Below are positions 61,830 through 64,000 of a stretch of 64,000 nucleotides of DNA, in pieces (position 1 is the stretch's first letter; every line of letters starts with the position of its first letter). The stretch lies in the NCBI GenBank assembly GCA_023014485.1, contig JAJOZX010002581.1, positions 531,001 through 595,000 of the forward strand, written 5' to 3'. A program made the translations under genes and the position numbers. This stretch comes from Bathynomus jamesi (Eukaryota; Arthropoda; Malacostraca; Isopoda; Cirolanidae). Under the pieces are notes generated by a model, which made no database searches, was not told the DNA's origin, and saw only the letters and a list, made by a program, of their open reading frames with translations.

Positions 61830-62660
61830 GTACAGCATAGGCGTGCACACTGGGTACGCAAGGTACCCAGTGCGTATCCAATTTTTTTATTAAATTTAAA
61901 AATTTAAACTTTTTTAAATATTGGTAAAATGCTATTATAAACACCAATAAATTTTATAATTTATTCAGTATACTTAAGCAATACGAAGTAAAATTAAGTG
62001 AAACTTCCTTGTTTTTTCATGTGCTTTCTTACAAGGTAGGCTCTGAGCATAAAATGTACTTGCATAGGAATATGATCCTTAAGTGCTGGGCGGGGCTTAA
62101 CAAATACTGCCTTACTACTAGCCGAAAAATGATCTGGGATACGCTGGAGTGTTTCAGCGTAGTTTCAGAAAAGGCGAAGTGGCTTTGATGATTGTGTGGC
62201 AAAGGCGAAATATCGCATGTCATTGACTGCTGATGCAGAACCAAAACGAATAAGGCTAGCACAGACTGATCAGCCAGATTTGGAACTAAAAAGACTTTAT
62301 TTAGAAATCATAGATACGGTTTGCATGCAAGTTATTGCTCGGTTTGGAAATCTGTCACAGTTGAAATTTTTGGAACTTCTGAATCCCGAAAATTTTCTAA
62401 AATTTAACCAAGCATTCACTGATGAATGCCTGAACTTCAAAAACTCGTAGAGCTAGTATTAACCATTCCCTCTACAACTTCATCAGTAGAAAGATCATTT
62501 TCGGCTTTGAGGAGAATTAAAACGTATCTAAGAAGTACAATGGGCGAAGAAAGGCTGTCATACTAAGCCCTTATGAGCATCGAAAATGAGTTATTAGTCC
62601 AAATGAAATCTGACCCATCATTCTACGATTCAGTAATAGATGAATATTGAAGTAAGAATC
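61830..62660 (+). mobile_element. hAT transposon fragment
   Basis: The region starts near GGCGTGCACACTGGGTACGC, which resembles a hAT-family end, and contains the last part of a hAT transposase (62196-62650). I could not find the matching right terminal repeat or an 8-bp duplication, so the boundaries are approximate. Confidence 0.6.
62196..62650 (+). pseudogene. hAT transposase C-terminal region
   Basis: The first frame reads LELKRLYLEIIDTVCMQVIA and RFGNLSQLKFLELLNPENFL to a stop at 62450. A frameshift leads to TIPSTTSSVERSFSALRRIK, TYLRSTMGEERLSY-stop-ALMSIENELL, the hATC dimerisation motif, ending near 62650. Catalytic residues further upstream are not recognisable. It belongs to a different hAT lineage from that at 15725. 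Confidence 0.8.
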
Positions 62661-62840
62661 ATAGGGTCGATCTGAAATATCGATAAAAATCGCGCTGTCG
62701 CATAAAAATAGTTAAATATATAACGTGTCCAGTGTCCACCCCATCATCCAGATTTGGTAAGTACCATTACTACCGTACCAAGATCACAATTTATTATAGT
62801 TTATATCATCGTTATTTCTTGAAAAACCTGCATAATAAAA

Positions 62841-62841
62841 T

Positions 62842-62907
<66 letters not shown>
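62841..62907. repeat. (TA)n-(CA)n compound microsatellite
   Basis: TA repeats pass into CA repeats up to the start of the deletion derivative. Confidence 0.95.
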
Positions 62908-62909
<2 letters not shown>

Positions 62910-63308
62910 GTGTCCTATAAGTCTGAAACCATAGGGTAAAATAAGTAATTCATGTTTTTCCGTTTATACAAGTGCCCATGATGTCTTTGTGTAAGGAAGA
63001 ACGCATCCAGGTAATTCTGCTCGTGGGAAATCGGAGTCAGAGGGAGGTCGCTGAGGAATTTAACAGATTGCATCCGGTTCACGCGCCGATAACACACAGT
63101 TGTGTCGGCAAACTTGTAGCAAAGTTCAGGGAAACGGGATCCATAGGAAATAAACCACGCAGTGGACCTCCGAGGACATCCACCAACGATGACACAGCCG
63201 CTACCATCCTCGCTCATTTCGAAAACAGTCACCAAAAGTCTCTTCGGCGTTTTTATTGCCGTTTTTATCATTTTGCCCTATGGTTCCAGACTTATAGGAC
63301 ACCCTGTA
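62906..63308 (+). mobile_element. Tc1/mariner-type deletion derivative keeping the transposase N-terminus
   Basis: Element 62906-63306 (401 bp). The ends CAGGGTGTCCTATAAGTCTG and complement are inverted repeats of about 38 bp. TA follows on the right; on the left the CA microsatellite has replaced or overwritten the TA. The ends are close relatives of those at 30302-30703. Confidence 0.82.
62981..63260 (+). pseudogene. Transposase N-terminal HTH fragment
   Basis: Starts MSLCKEERIQVILLVGNRSQ, then REVAEEFNRLHPVHAPITHS, CVGKLVAKFRETGSIGNKPR and SGPPRTSTNDD. This is the first helix-turn-helix and GRPR-like linker of a Tc1/mariner-superfamily transposase. It stops after about 90 residues, and the second HTH and catalytic domain are deleted. 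Confidence 0.75.
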
Positions 63309-63371
63309 TATATATATATATTATTGGCAGCAGCGTAACCCATTGCTAGCTTCACCGCACGCGCCTGCTGT

Positions 63372-63500
63372 ACAGGGTGTTATCAAATTATGTTTCATAA
63401 ATTTGTTTACATATTCAGGACGTCAAAGTAAACAAAAAAGTTCCTATGAACATATATCCGCAGTCGCTTTGTTTCCGAGATACATTGCTTACTTGCCGAG
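63372..63500 (+). mobile_element. Orphan left end of a Tc1/mariner-type element
   Basis: TA then CAGGGTGTTATCAAATTATG starts a segment that continues with TTCCTATGAACATATATCCG and GTTTCCGAGATAC. I recall similar leaders at the ends of Tc1-like elements in other arthropods. No right end or transposase is present in the window. Confidence 0.4.
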
Positions 63501-64000
63501 GACGATCTAATTACAGTGTAAGTTTAAGTTGAAGTTTAAGTGGAAAGGCAAATATGAAGTTTAAGTGGAAGTATGAACAGTTAAAATTATCTTTACAAAG
63601 AGCACCATTCCGCCATACGCCAATTTCAGGGTACAGCACTCGCAGCAGCATTGCCAGGCAAATTTTAAAGGAGGAAATTGCAGACACCAATCGACCAGGG
63701 AGGTACTCCGGGATGGATGTTAAGCAGGAGACAGGGAGTGTTGGAACTCCCGTTTCTCCTGTCACTGTCCTCTTTAGCTGATATCTTTCTGTGTCTCATC
63801 TACCCTGTGAGCAGTTCAGCATGCTCTCAAACACACACTTCTCCCTCTCCCTCTATTCTTCCCTACACATACATGCATTTTACACACTACCCAATCTTTT
63901 CAAAATTTATAAAAAAATAGCATTGTGACCTTCGGAGTCTTTGATTTTGTCTCTTTCTTTCTTATAAAGGTGGGCAGTTTTGCAGGCACCCGACTTTGGC
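63501..64000. other. No gene seen
   Basis: Short frames on both strands are unassigned. The sequence is less AT-rich than average, and nothing else is recognisable up to the window edge. Confidence 0.45.

Noticed and set aside
1..64000. CRISPR arrays, bacterial operons, rRNA operons or attachment sites
   Set aside because: None seen. The direct repeats present are microsatellites, minisatellites or transposon ends, and the gene content is that of eukaryotic transposons.

Overview
The window looks like intergenic chromosome from an arthropod, most likely a crustacean. It is AT-rich, full of (TA)n, (CA)n, (CT)n and (AAT)n microsatellites, and carries short TTAGG runs (the arthropod telomere motif). 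Its transposon load is typical of large arthropod genomes: CR1-like LINEs, Penelope-like elements (PLEs), mariner/Tc1, hAT, pogo, Transib and Helitrons. I found no convincing host gene. Nearly every ORF over about 80 codons is a transposon protein fragment or microsatellite translation, so this is best read as an archaeology of nested insertions.

Layout. 0-6 kb: two decayed minus-strand LINE fragments. 6-16.8 kb: a GC-rich unassigned block, an almost complete plus-strand CR1-like LINE (ORF1 with an SGNH esterase domain, ORF2 with endonuclease and RT), a decayed minus-strand Tc1/mariner transposase, and a second Tc1/mariner transposase split by two insertions that each have perfect 8-bp target duplications (a CAGCGC-rich MITE and a hAT remnant). 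16.8-25.4 kb: mostly non-coding, with a G-rich minisatellite, a tRNA-like sequence and PLE-1, whose RT/GIY-YIG gene lies between kilobase inverted arms. 25.4-32.4 kb: a decayed third PLE carrying a mariner, a palindromic MITE and a Tc1-like deletion derivative, then a nearly complete mariner. 32.4-43.3 kb: sparse, with a TIR-bounded Tc1-like relic, two LINE 3' fragments, a tRNA-like hairpin, a hAT-like MITE and an LTR-like block. 43.3-47.1 kb: PLE-2, with two copies of its GIY-YIG end facing in opposite directions. 47.6-53.2 kb: one CR1-like LINE split by a Transib (RAG1-like) element and a mariner. 53-55 kb: another LINE 3' end. 55.4-58.8 kb: a palindromic MITE and two Helitron-like elements joined head to tail. 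59-64 kb: a pogo-like element containing a nearly intact DD41D transposon, a hAT C-terminus and a deletion derivative.

The most interesting items are: (1) the Transib/RAG1-like relic at 47973-50697, with CGTCG target duplications and heptamer-like ends; (2) hammerhead-ribozyme-like motifs in the PLE terminal repeats; (3) the tandem Helitron pair with 3' hairpin and CTAG termini; (4) the CAGCGC-array MITE containing TTAGG repeats; (5) the insertion order that can be read from split reading frames. Family names come from motif recognition only; no database search was run.
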